DNA of 64,000 nt, taken from Methylobacterium sp. Leaf99 (GTDB taxonomy: Bacteria > Pseudomonadota > Alphaproteobacteria > Rhizobiales > Beijerinckiaceae). Within the stretch, counting starts at the first letter, position 1. Each line of letters begins with the position of its first letter. A model generated the notes under the pieces. It ran no database searches and had not been told where the DNA came from. It worked only from the letters and a program-made list of their open reading frames with translations. A program made the position numbers and the translations under genes. Shown here piece by piece: positions 1-10,805 of the stretch. The stretch is from positions 186,181-250,180 of the forward strand of contig NZ_LMMU01000009.1 of NCBI RefSeq assembly GCF_001422375.1. The letters are read 5' to 3'.

Positions 1-95
1 CCGGAGGACCAGGGGGAAGTGGAGGATAGACTCACGGCTCACGTCTCCGATGTTAATGTGAACGACATTCACTTGCGGATGCGGCGGCGGGCTTT

Positions 96-144
96 CAAGG
101 GGGCGCGGCGCGCATTCGTGCAAGGGGCGCGGCGCGCATTCGTG
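96..144. repeat. Tandem direct repeat, about 25 bp x 2
   Basis: Two adjacent copies, 96-120 and 121-144, are identical except for one G in the G-run. They lie just downstream of the TetR gene end. I see no gene in bases 1-233. Bases 58-72 also hold a short inverted repeat (GTGAA, 5-nt spacer, TTCAC) that could be an operator for a gene left of the window. Confidence 0.8.
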
Positions 145-151
145 CGTCCGC

Positions 152-188
152 CCGTTCCATGGGGGGGGATGCGCCGTTCCATGGGGGG
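152..188. repeat. Direct repeat, 15 bp x 2
   Basis: The 15-mer CCGTTCCATGGGGGG occurs at 152-166 and again at 174-188. It follows directly on the repeat at 96-144, so the 3' flank of the TetR gene is built from two different short duplications. Confidence 0.75.
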
Positions 189-233
189 CGTGTGACGGCG
201 CGCCGTGCCGCGCGCGCGCCGGGCGGTCCCGGC

Positions 234-872
234 TCAGTCGCGGGCGCGCGCCGGTCCGGCGCCGTGCACCAGGGCGAGGACGCCGGCGCGCAACAGCTCG
301 TACTTGTCGGGCACGCCGGGCCCCTTCGGCAGGTGTCCGGAGGCGGCGAGCGTCGCCAGACCGTGGGACAGGGCCCAGACCTCCAGGGCGACGAAGCGTG
401 GGGCGACGCCGCCGAATCCCTCCGGAAACGTCGATTGCAGGGCGTCCACCAGGAGGTCGAACGGGCTCGGCCTGGGCCCCGCCTCGGGGTTCGGCACGGC
501 GGCCGGCAGCCCCCGCGTCTCGAAGATCGCCGCGTAGTAGCCCGGCTCCTCCTCGGCAAAGGCGAGGTAGGCCTCGCCCATGCGGGTGAAGCGCTCCAGG
601 GGCGTTCCCTTGGCCGCCAGAGACCGGGCCAGGCGCTCGGCGAGGTCGGTGAAGCCGCGCCCCGCCACCTCCTCCAGCAGGGCCTCGCGCCCCCGGAAAT
701 GGCGGTAGAGGGCGGCCGGCGTCACCCCGACGAGGCGGGCCGCGTCGACGAGGGTGAAGCCGCCGACGCCGCGCTCGGCGATGAACCGGCGCGCCGCCTC
801 GATCAGGGCCTCCTTGAGGTTGCCGTGATGGTAGCTGCGCCGGTCGTCGGGGCCTTCGCGCCAGGGTCGCAC
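234..872 (-). CDS. TetR/AcrR family transcriptional regulator
   Basis: A 212-residue one-component repressor candidate. The N-terminus carries the TetR helix-turn-helix: RSYHHGNLKEALIEAA leads into a recognition region with VTPAALYRHFRGREALL at about residues 50-66. The C-terminal half (FTRMGEAYLAFAEEEPGYYAAIFE) resembles the WHG-type ligand domain common in alphaproteobacterial TetR proteins. The start is GTG, chosen because a GAGGA stretch lies about 8 nt upstream. A perfect inverted repeat at 975-996, about 100 bp upstream of the start, is a likely autoregulatory site. The ligand and regulon cannot be read from the sequence; the left neighbour is outside the window. Confidence 0.9.
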   Translation of the reverse strand: MRPWREGPDDRRSYHHGNLKEALIEAARRFIAERGVGGFTLVDAARLVGVTPAALYRHFRGREALLEEVAGRGFTDLAERLARSLAAKGTPLERFTRMGEAYLAFAEEEPGYYAAIFETRGLPAAVPNPEAGPRPSPFDLLVDALQSTFPEGFGGVAPRFVALEVWALSHGLATLAASGHLPKGPGVPDKYELLRAGVLALVHGAGPARARD

Positions 873-974
873 GCTGTTGTCCTCATCGGGTCCGCCCCAT
901 CATGACGAGCGAGACGCCAAGCGGTTGCAGACCGGAGCCCTCCCCTAGCACGCGAACGGGATTTTTTAAGCCAT

Positions 975-996
975 CTCTGTCGATTAGTAGACAGAG
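975..996. promoter_or_regulatory. Candidate TetR operator (inverted repeat)
   Basis: CTCTGTC and GACAGAG form a perfect 7-bp inverted repeat with an 8-bp AT-rich spacer. It lies in the gap between the TetR start (872) and the end of the DUF1192 gene (1035). Size and symmetry fit a TetR dimer site. The assignment rests only on position and symmetry. Confidence 0.5.
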
Positions 997-1034
997 CGTA
1001 CGCCATCGACGCACGGGCGCAACAGGGCGCGATC

Positions 1035-1226
1035 CTAGATCCGGAAGATCGACCCCGCCGCGTCGCGGGCCGCGTTCTTGGCGTCGCGGGCGGCTTCGAG
1101 GCGGGCGATCTCGCCCTGCAGGAGGGCGATGCGCTCGGAGAGGTCCGCCACCGACAGGGTGTCGAGGGCCTCGCCGACCCTGTGGCTCGGGCTCGACCCC
1201 GAGGGGGTCTCGTCGTCATCGCGCAT
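1035..1226 (-). CDS. DUF1192 family small protein
   Basis: A 63-residue acidic protein whose core, LSVADLSERIALLQGEIARL, matches the DUF1192 pattern of a short amphipathic coiled coil followed by an Ala/Lys tail ending in SIFRI. The function of the family is not known to me. The ATG is preceded by GGAAGGAT at good spacing. It sits just downstream of deoB on the same strand with a 39-bp gap, so it may be cotranscribed. No signal peptide or membrane segment is visible. Confidence 0.8.
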   Translation of the reverse strand: MRDDDETPSGSSPSHRVGEALDTLSVADLSERIALLQGEIARLEAARDAKNAARDAAGSIFRI

Positions 1227-1265
1227 GGTCGATCCTTCCTTGAACTGTCACCATGCTGGGAACTG

Positions 1266-2483
<1,218 letters not shown>

Positions 2484-2491
2484 CGGGCGGC

Positions 2492-4120
<1,629 letters not shown>

Positions 4121-4243
4121 CGGGCGGACGTCATGGAACAAGCCGGGGCGAGAAGATCTCGGTCGGTTATAGCGCGCGCGATGGCGATGGGCGAACGGCG
4201 ATGCGCGATTGATCGCGCGCCTCCGCGCGCTACAACCCCGTGC

Positions 4244-5140
4244 GTGATCATCCTGCGCCCCGCCCTTCTCGCCGCCGTGCTCGTCCTCGCCGGCGCGGCC
4301 CCCGCCTCGGCGGCCCCGTCGGACGGGGGCGAGACCGTGGAGCAGGCCCTGTGCCGGCTCATCGAATCCTCGGCCAGGGCGCGCGCCATCCCCGTCCCGT
4401 TCCTTACCCGCCTGATCTGGCGCGAGAGCGCGTTTCGCGTGGGCGCCGTCAGTCCCGTCGGCGCGCAGGGGATCGCCCAGTTCATGCCCGGCACGGCGCG
4501 CGAGCGCGGCCTCGCCGATCCGTTCGACCCCGAGCAGGCGATCCCGCACGCGGCCCACCTGCTCTCCGATCTCAACCGTCAGTTCGGCAATCTCGGCCTC
4601 GCGGCGGCGGCCTACAATGGCGGCCCCGGCCGGGTCTCCGCGTGGCTCGCCGGCACCGGCGGCCTGCCGAGCGAGACCCGCAACTACGTCCTGGCGATCA
4701 CCGGCGCTCCGGCGGAGGATTGGCGCGCGGGCGCCGGCATCGAGATGCCGCCGGACGAGGGCGCAGCCGACAAGAAGGCCGCCGCAGCCAAGCCCGACTC
4801 CGAAAAGACCTGCCTTCAGGTGACGGCGGCCCTGCGCGTTCCGTCGCGCGGCGACCGCTTCGCCATCGGCGGAAACGAGGGACCGGCGGCGCCCTGGGGC
4901 ATCCAGCTCGCGGGCAATTTTTCCAAGGCCTTGGCCCTTCAGAGCTTCACCCGCACGCGTAAGCTCTACACAAGCGTGATCGGCGAGGTTCGGCCGATGA
5001 TCATCGGCACACGCCTGCGCAATCGCGGGACCCGAGCCTTCTACCGCATCCGTATTCCGGCCCAGAGCCGCGAGGCCGCCGATGCCCTCTGCGGCCGGAT
5101 TCGCGGCGTCGGCGGGGCCTGCCTGGTCCTGCGCACGTAA
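4244..5140 (+). CDS. Lytic transglycosylase with C-terminal SPOR-like domain
   Basis: A 298-residue secreted peptidoglycan-cleaving enzyme. From the GTG start the N-terminus is a clear signal peptide (ILRPALLAAVLVLAGAAPASAA). The SLT catalytic domain follows, with catalytic Glu in LIWRESAFR, then VGAQGIAQFMPGTA and AAAYNGGPGRV. After a Lys/Ala linker, two Cys residues bracket a C-terminal region beginning PWGIQLAGNFSKALA that resembles a SPOR fold, which binds denuded septal glycan. An ATG at 4181 is in frame upstream, but GTG 4244 puts the hydrophobic segment at the start. The gene is divergent from the ABC ATPase across a 123-bp gap. It likely acts in cell-wall turnover or division. Confidence 0.88.
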   Translation: MIILRPALLAAVLVLAGAAPASAAPSDGGETVEQALCRLIESSARARAIPVPFLTRLIWRESAFRVGAVSPVGAQGIAQFMPGTARERGLADPFDPEQAIPHAAHLLSDLNRQFGNLGLAAAAYNGGPGRVSAWLAGTGGLPSETRNYVLAITGAPAEDWRAGAGIEMPPDEGAADKKAAAAKPDSEKTCLQVTAALRVPSRGDRFAIGGNEGPAAPWGIQLAGNFSKALALQSFTRTRKLYTSVIGEVRPMIIGTRLRNRGTRAFYRIRIPAQSREAADALCGRIRGVGGACLVLRT

Positions 5141-5235
5141 GCGTGTCGATCACGATCCGGTTCGCCCGCGATTGCGCCATCAATCCGCCGTGTGCGCCCT
5201 GTCACAGGACGGTGACGCCGCCTTCAGAGAGATGC

Positions 5236-6144
5236 ATGACCCGGGTCCCCACCGTCCTTGCCAGCCTCATCGGTCTTGCCTTCCTCGCCCTCGGCGTCAC
5301 GGCGTGTTCGCCGCTCGCTCTGTTCGATGCCATCGGTCCGCGTGACGATGGCGGTCGGCTGACCCTGCGCAACGCGGCCTTCGGCCCGCATCCGCGCCAG
5401 CGCCTCGACGTGTTCACCCCCGTGGCGGCGGCCGGGGGAGCGCCCGTGCTGGTGTTCTTCTATGGCGGCTCGTGGAAGAACGGCACCAAGGAGGATTACG
5501 CCTTCGTCGGTCAGGCGCTGGCCGCCCAGGGCTTCGTGACGGTGCTGCCCGATTACCGGCTCTACCCCGAGGTCCGCTTCCCCGACTTCCTCGACGATGG
5601 CGCGGCCGCCATCGCCTGGGTCCGGGACAACATCGCCCAGTATGGCGGCGACCCGCGCCGGATCGTCCTCGCCGGCCACTCGGCCGGGGCCTACAACGCG
5701 ATGATGCTGGGGCTCGACCCGCGCTATCTGCGGCGCGCCGGCGTCGACCCGAAGGTGGTCCGCGCGGTGGCCGGCCTGTCCGGTCCCTACGACTTCCTGC
5801 CCCTCGATGCCGGTACCGCCACCGAAATCTTCGGCGAGGCCCGCGACAAGGCCGCGACCCAGCCGGTGAGCTTCGCCGGCCCGCATTCGCCCCCGGCCTA
5901 CCTCGCCACCGGCGACGCCGACACCATCGTGCGCCCGAGCAACACCCGCAGCCTCGCCGCCCGCCTGCGCGACGTCCGGGTGCCGGTGCAGGAACGGATC
6001 TATGCCGGGCTCGACCATTCCGACACCCTGCTGGCGCTCTCGGTGACCTTCCGCTCCAAGGCCCCCGCCCTGGCCGAGATGGCCGCCTTCCTGAGGCAGC
6101 ATTCCGGCGGCGAGCGTGTTCCGGCCCGGACGGTGAACCGCTGA
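5236..6144 (+). CDS. Lipoprotein alpha/beta hydrolase (carboxylesterase-like)
   Basis: A 302-residue alpha/beta hydrolase with a lipoprotein signal: MTRVPTVLASLIGLAFLALG followed by lipobox VTAC, so it should be membrane-anchored. The fold is shown by an oxyanion-type motif FYGGSWKNGTKEDY, nucleophile elbow GHSAGAYNAMM, acid region GDADTIV and catalytic His in AGLDHSDTLLAL. These place it near the BD-FAE/esterase-lipase families that cleave short acyl esters. AGAGAG just before the ATG is the ribosome site. Longer in-frame starts would bury the lipobox. The substrate is not identifiable. It converges on the xylanase gene with a 13-bp gap. Confidence 0.87.
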   Translation: MTRVPTVLASLIGLAFLALGVTACSPLALFDAIGPRDDGGRLTLRNAAFGPHPRQRLDVFTPVAAAGGAPVLVFFYGGSWKNGTKEDYAFVGQALAAQGFVTVLPDYRLYPEVRFPDFLDDGAAAIAWVRDNIAQYGGDPRRIVLAGHSAGAYNAMMLGLDPRYLRRAGVDPKVVRAVAGLSGPYDFLPLDAGTATEIFGEARDKAATQPVSFAGPHSPPAYLATGDADTIVRPSNTRSLAARLRDVRVPVQERIYAGLDHSDTLLALSVTFRSKAPALAEMAAFLRQHSGGERVPARTVNR

Positions 6145-6157
6145 GCCGAGCGCCGGT

Positions 6158-7288
6158 CTATCCCCGCCGCAACCGGTCCCGCGCCACACGGTGGTCCGGC
6201 GCGTCGGAGAACGCCCGGTGCATCGCCCGCCACAGGGGCGTGCGGGCGAAGCTCTCGTCGAGGGGCAGCGCGCGCTGAATAGACCCGTCGGCGCGGCGGC
6301 GCTGCGGGTTGGTGTTGAGCCACGAGTTGGCGTTGGTGATGTCCCAGGTCAGCACGTTGAGGGTCGCGGGCTCGTCCAGCACCACGTCGAGGAAGCGCCG
6401 CGCGAGGTCCGACACCGCCCGGTCCCGGCTCGGCAGGTCGGCGAGAAAGTCCTTGTCATTCACGTCGAATTCCGTGACCTCGATGGCGAAGCCGAGCCCC
6501 GCCACGTCGCGCAGGAAGCGGCGCAGCGTGTCCTGATCGAGGGGATGCTTGGCATAGAGGTGGCCCTGCAGGCCGAGGCGCCGGACCGGCACGCCGCGCC
6601 GGACCATCCCCTCCAGGGTCCGCAGCACCATGGCCCGGCGCGGGGCGATCCAGTCGGCGTCGAGTTCGAGGTCGTTCTCGTTCCAGACCCCGGCCGCCGC
6701 CGGATCGGCTTCGTGCAGGAGCGTGAAGGCTAGATCGACGTAGCGCGGTCCGAGGGCGGCGAGCCAGGGACTCGCCCGAAGTCCGTCGGCGCGTCCATTG
6801 TCGGGGCCGCAGATTTCGTTGACCACGTCCCAGGCCTCGATCCGCCCGCGGTAGCGCCCCGCCATGGCGCCGATCCAATCGCGCAGGAAGCCCTCGGCGT
6901 CGCGGGCGATGCGCTCGCGCGCCCAGGCGGGGATGCCCTCGTGCCAGACCAGGGTGTGTCCGCGCAGGCGCTGGCCGTTGCTCGCTGCGAACGCGGCGGT
7001 CTCGTCGGCGAAGGAGAAGTCGATGGGGCCGGGTGCCCGCCACGCATAGGCGAGCTTCATGGCGTTCTCCGGCACCAGGACCCCGCATTCACGGGCGAGC
7101 GCCCGGCCGTAGGCGGGATTCTGGCGCAGGGGCGTGATGTTCACTGCAGACCCGTAGGCGACGCCCTTCCTGGCCGCCGCCGCGTTCAGGCCATCGTCCG
7201 CCCACGAATCCCGTGGCGCGGCCGAGACGGAGCCGGTGGCCAGAGCGAGGGCGCCAATGCCAAAAACATCGCGGCGGGTCGGCGTCAT
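6158..7288 (-). CDS. Endo-1,4-beta-xylanase, glycoside hydrolase family 10
   Basis: A 376-residue secreted GH10 enzyme that cleaves internal beta-1,4-xylan bonds. It begins with a short twin-arginine-like signal (TPTRRDVFGIGALALATG). GH10 signatures are in order: ENAMKLAYAWR, GHTLVWHEGIPAW, the acid/base Glu in WDVVNEICG, and the nucleophile Glu in AIEVTEFDVNDKD, followed by LTWDITNANSWLN. Length fits a single-domain GH10 with no carbohydrate-binding module. Its ATG overlaps the thioesterase stop by 4 bp (ATGA), so the two are translationally coupled. An acetylxylan-esterase-like gene lies 3.5 kb upstream on the same strand. A xylanase suggests contact with plant polymers, which would suit a plant-associated methylotroph (inference). 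Confidence 0.93.
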   Translation of the reverse strand: MTPTRRDVFGIGALALATGSVSAAPRDSWADDGLNAAAARKGVAYGSAVNITPLRQNPAYGRALARECGVLVPENAMKLAYAWRAPGPIDFSFADETAAFAASNGQRLRGHTLVWHEGIPAWARERIARDAEGFLRDWIGAMAGRYRGRIEAWDVVNEICGPDNGRADGLRASPWLAALGPRYVDLAFTLLHEADPAAAGVWNENDLELDADWIAPRRAMVLRTLEGMVRRGVPVRRLGLQGHLYAKHPLDQDTLRRFLRDVAGLGFAIEVTEFDVNDKDFLADLPSRDRAVSDLARRFLDVVLDEPATLNVLTWDITNANSWLNTNPQRRRADGSIQRALPLDESFARTPLWRAMHRAFSDAPDHRVARDRLRRG

Positions 7289-7701
7289 GCGTCCTCCGGT
7301 GGGATCGGGCGCGGGCGCCGGTCGGGGCCGATGGCAACGAAGGTGAACAGGCCCTCGGTGACCTTCATGGTGACCTCGCCCTCGCGCTCGCGGCGCCAGA
7401 CCTCGGCCTGGATGCGCATGGAGGTACGCCCGACCTTCACGATCCAGGCGTAGATGCTGACCTCGTCGCCGACGAAGACCGGCCGGTGGAAGGTCATCGC
7501 CTCGGCCGAGATGGTGGCGCAGCGCCCGCGCGAGCGCCGGGCCGCGACGTTGCCGGCGGCGAGATCCATCTGGCCCATGAGCCAGCCGCCGAAGATGTCG
7601 CCGGCCGGGTTGGTGTCGGCCGGCATGGCGATGGTGCGGACCACCGGCGGACCCCGGTCGGTGGGCTGTCGGGTCGGATGAGGAACGCTGTCGTGGGGCA
7701 T
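7285..7701 (-). CDS. Acyl-CoA thioesterase (YciA-like hotdog fold)
   Basis: A 138-residue cytosolic thioesterase of the hotdog superfamily. The motif AMPADTNPAGDIFGGWLMGQ is the YciA/Acot hallmark, carrying the catalytic Asp and the GG turn. TFHRPVFVGDEVSIYA and VTEGLFTFVAI follow as the second half of the fold. It hydrolyses acyl-CoA to free CoA and acid; chain-length preference cannot be read. I chose the ATG at 7701, which gives the family length (about 130-140). The stop overlaps the xylanase start. A functional link between the two is not obvious and may be only operon sharing. Confidence 0.9.
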   Translation of the reverse strand: MPHDSVPHPTRQPTDRGPPVVRTIAMPADTNPAGDIFGGWLMGQMDLAAGNVAARRSRGRCATISAEAMTFHRPVFVGDEVSIYAWIVKVGRTSMRIQAEVWRREREGEVTMKVTEGLFTFVAIGPDRRPRPIPPEDA

Positions 7702-7762
7702 GGGGCTGGTCCGGTGGGGTGAAATCCGGCCCGTCGCAAGCCGCGCGCCGATGCCATCGGAC

Positions 7763-9532
7763 CTAATCCGGCAGGGCGAACACCACGAGGGCATCCCCGG
7801 TGCCGAAGCCCGAGCCCTTGGTGAAGGAAGCCCCGCCGGCCGCCACAGCGACGTATTGCCTGCCGTCGAGGGCGTAGGTGATGGGTGGCCCGCCGATGCC
7901 GGCGCCGCACTGGAAGCGCCACAGGATCGCGCCGGTCTTCGCATCGTGGGCGTCGAGGTGCCCGTCCTCCTCGCCGGAGAAGACGAGGCCGCCGGCGGTG
8001 ACCAGCGTCCCGCCGGAGAGCCGGCTTCCCGCCTTCACCGACCATTTGATGGCCCCGTCGCGGGCCAGATCGACGGCCGTGAGGGTGCTGAAGGAGGGCT
8101 CGCCCTTGGCCTCCGTGGTCTCGGTGTAGCGGATCTCCGGACGGCCGCCCGAGGCCGGCGCCGTCTTCACCACGTAGGTGGTGGCTCCGTGCCGGACCTG
8201 CGCGTAGGCCGTGGCGGCCTTGGGGTCGTAGGCGACGGGGTGCCAGGAGATGGCGCCGAGCGGCCCGGGGCTCACCACCGTGCCGGCGGCGGTCGGCGGC
8301 GCGTAGAGGTTCTTCTGCGCGACGAGGGGCGCCGAACGGGTCAGTAGCTTCCCGTCCCTCCGGTCGTGGACGTAGAGCCAGCCGGTCTTGCTCGCCTGCG
8401 CCACGGCCTTCACCGGCCCCTGCGGCGTCGCGTGGTCGAGGAGGAAGGGCGGGCTCGCCACGTCGTAGCCCCACTCGTCGTGCGGCACCTGCTGATAGTA
8501 CCAGCGCAGCTGGCCGGTGGTCACGTCGAGGGCGACGAGGCTCATGGTGTAGAGGTTGTCACCCGGCCGCGAGAGGCCGAAATTCTGCGGTGCCGGGTTG
8601 CCGGTGCCGACGTAGATGAGGCCCAGTGCCGGATCGAAGGCCGGGGTCATCCAGAGCGACCCGCCGCCGACCTTCCAGGCATCCCTGTGGGCGGGCGCGG
8701 CGGCCTTCTCGGCGGCGATGTCGCGGTGCAGGGGCACCCCGTCGGGGGTGCTGTCGACGAATCCGCCCTCCCAGCCGTCGGCCTTGGTGACGTACCAGCG
8801 CCAGCGCTCGGCCCCCGTCTTCGCGTCGTAGGCGGCGAGCCACCCGCGCCGGCCGTAACCGCCCTCGATGCCGACGACGGCGCCGCCGTCGAGGCCGCCC
8901 TTCTCGTCCTCGACATGGAGGCCGTAGCCGGCGCCGGCGACCCCGACGATGACGAGGCCGTTGGCGACGAGGGGCGGCATCTTGAAGCCCAGTCGGCTCG
9001 AACCCTGGACGGTGCCGGCCCCGAGGGTGTCGGCCAGGGCCGAGGCGGTTTCGGACTCGCCCTCCTCCGGGCGCACGGCCTCGTGGTCCCACACCACCTT
9101 GCCGGTCCGGGCGTCCAGGGCGATCACGCGCCCATCCATGGTCGCCTCGAACACCAGCCCATCGGAGACGGCGACGCCCCGGTTCGAGGGTGGCCCGAAG
9201 ATCTTTTCCGTGCGGGCCTTGTGGACGTAGGTCCAGCGGACCGCGCCGGTCTTGGCGTCCAGGGCCGCGACGTGGTTCTGCGTCGTCGAGACGTAGAGGG
9301 TGCCGTCCACCATCACGGGCTCGGCCTGGAAGTATCCGGTGACGCCGGTCTGGAAGATCCAGGCCGGGCGCAGGCGCGCCACGTTGCCGGTGTCGATGGT
9401 CGTGAGCCCCGAGAAGTGCCGATTGGTGTGGTCGCCGCCGAACATCGGCCAGTCCTCGGCCGCGCAAGGGCCGAGTCCGGCGAGGACGAGGAGGGGGCCG
9501 GCGAGCAGCCGTCGGGTGGTGCGGCGGACCAT
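7763..9532 (-). CDS. PQQ-dependent quinoprotein dehydrogenase (periplasmic)
   Basis: A 589-residue secreted beta-propeller quinoprotein. A signal peptide ending near GPCAAE precedes EDWPMFGGDHTNRHFSGL, and tryptophan-docking repeats (AALDAKTGAVRWTY, ALDARTGKVVWDH, LDVTTGQLRWYYQ) run through the protein. GTGNPAPQN and PHDEWGYDVASP are the segments around the PQQ/metal site of the alcohol dehydrogenase branch. It lacks a cytochrome c domain. The position two residues after the Asp of LDVTTG is Thr, not the second Asp typical of lanthanide (XoxF-type) enzymes, so a calcium enzyme is more likely (inference). A strong GAGGAGAACGCC leader precedes the ATG. Substrate unknown. No cytochrome or MxaI-like gene is adjacent. 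Confidence 0.88.
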   Translation of the reverse strand: MVRRTTRRLLAGPLLVLAGLGPCAAEDWPMFGGDHTNRHFSGLTTIDTGNVARLRPAWIFQTGVTGYFQAEPVMVDGTLYVSTTQNHVAALDAKTGAVRWTYVHKARTEKIFGPPSNRGVAVSDGLVFEATMDGRVIALDARTGKVVWDHEAVRPEEGESETASALADTLGAGTVQGSSRLGFKMPPLVANGLVIVGVAGAGYGLHVEDEKGGLDGGAVVGIEGGYGRRGWLAAYDAKTGAERWRWYVTKADGWEGGFVDSTPDGVPLHRDIAAEKAAAPAHRDAWKVGGGSLWMTPAFDPALGLIYVGTGNPAPQNFGLSRPGDNLYTMSLVALDVTTGQLRWYYQQVPHDEWGYDVASPPFLLDHATPQGPVKAVAQASKTGWLYVHDRRDGKLLTRSAPLVAQKNLYAPPTAAGTVVSPGPLGAISWHPVAYDPKAATAYAQVRHGATTYVVKTAPASGGRPEIRYTETTEAKGEPSFSTLTAVDLARDGAIKWSVKAGSRLSGGTLVTAGGLVFSGEEDGHLDAHDAKTGAILWRFQCGAGIGGPPITYALDGRQYVAVAAGGASFTKGSGFGTGDALVVFALPD

Positions 9533-9614
9533 GGCGTTCTCCTCGGGCCGTTTTTCTTGTTGAAGCGCGCCTCGGCAGGCGTGGCTTGCCGTTATGGATG
9601 CACCGGGTGGGCCA

Positions 9615-10805
9615 TCATCGCAATGTGCGCTGGCGTGCCCGCGCGTCGAGGACGAGGCCGAGGCCCAGCATCAGGGCGAGACCGCCGAGGTTGACCGCGA
9701 TCTGGAGCGGCCACAGCGGTTCAAAGGTGCGGTAGAGGATCCGGCCGACGAGGGCCGCCAGGCAGCCGGCCGCGAAGATCTCCAGGGAGTTCCGGCCGCA
9801 GGCGTCGAAGGGGCGGAGCCAGGGGCGGCTCGAGAGCCGCAGCACCGCCGGCGAGGCGAAGACCAGGCTCGTCAGGGCCAGGATGTGGAGAAGGCGCAGG
9901 GGGGCGACGCGGCTCTTGTCCGGCGCGGTCATGGCGAGGGGCCGCAGGTCCCAGAGGCCCCATTCCGCCCACGGCAAAGCCTGCAGCAGGGCGCCGACGA
10001 GGTAGATCAGGGCGGCGGCCGTGAGGATCGGATGCCGGGGCAGGAGCCCGCCGCGGGCCCGGACCGCGACGCTGAGGGCCGCTCCGATCACGAACAGGAA
10101 CTGCCACGCGAACGGGTTGAAGTACCAGCCGTCGTCGACGGCGGCCGCGTTGGGAAGGTTGAGTCGGTGATCGACGTTCGCGGCGAGCCAGATCAGGCCC
10201 GACACGGCGAGCGTGCCCCACGGGCTGCGCCGCAATCCGACATAGACGAGCGGGAAGAGGGCCAGCAGCAGGATATAGAGCGGCAGGATGTCGAGGTAGT
10301 TCGGCAGGGCGTTGAGCATGAGGCCGCGCAGGGCACCCGGCAGCAGGCCCATATCGAGGAGCGCCCGCACGCCGAAGCGCGGGACGAGGCCGGTGAGGTC
10401 CATCCAAACGCGCACGACGAGCAGGGTCGCCAGCAGGAGGCCCGCCTGGAACAGGTAGATCTTCAGGCAGCGCCACGCGATGCGCGCGAGGGTCGCCTTC
10501 GTGCCTGCGCGCCGGAACAAGCCGCCATAGGCCACCATCGCGGAATAGCCCGCCAGGAGCACGAAGATCTCGGCCGCGTCCGAGAACCCGAAATTGTGCA
10601 GGGTGAGCAGCGCCGGCGCGTTGCGGGGAATGTGATCGATGAAGATCGTCAGCAGGGCGAAGCCCCGGATGACGTCGATGCGGGCGTCGCGCCGGCGCGC
10701 CGGATCGGGCGGGAGAGCCGCAAGCCCCGGGTCATGGCGTGGTTGGGCGCCCGGCGTGACAGGCCCGGGGTGGGTCAGCGCATCACCGACAGGCTCGTGA
10801 GCCAC
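9615..10805 (-). CDS. opgC: OpgC-domain membrane acyltransferase
   Basis: A polytopic membrane protein (396 residues from the GTG at 10805) of the OpgC/acyltransferase-3-like group that transfers succinyl or similar groups onto periplasmic glucans. The diagnostic opening RIDVIRGFALLTIFIDHIP has the catalytic-type His after the first helix, then FGFSDAAEIFVLLAGYSA. About ten hydrophobic segments follow. No in-frame ATG precedes the first helix; GTG 10805 lies inside the end of the upstream hydrolase gene (31-bp overlap), implying coupling. No opgG or opgH is nearby, so the acceptor glucan may be made elsewhere. Confidence 0.85.
   Translation of the reverse strand: MAHEPVGDALTHPGPVTPGAQPRHDPGLAALPPDPARRRDARIDVIRGFALLTIFIDHIPRNAPALLTLHNFGFSDAAEIFVLLAGYSAMVAYGGLFRRAGTKATLARIAWRCLKIYLFQAGLLLATLLVVRVWMDLTGLVPRFGVRALLDMGLLPGALRGLMLNALPNYLDILPLYILLLALFPLVYVGLRRSPWGTLAVSGLIWLAANVDHRLNLPNAAAVDDGWYFNPFAWQFLFVIGAALSVAVRARGGLLPRHPILTAAALIYLVGALLQALPWAEWGLWDLRPLAMTAPDKSRVAPLRLLHILALTSLVFASPAVLRLSSRPWLRPFDACGRNSLEIFAAGCLAALVGRILYRTFEPLWPLQIAVNLGGLALMLGLGLVLDARARQRTLR

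Noticed and set aside
7763-9532. XoxF-type lanthanide methanol dehydrogenase
   Set aside because: The second Asp expected two residues after the catalytic Asp is Thr here, and no xoxG/xoxJ-like genes adjoin. It is annotated as a generic PQQ dehydrogenase.
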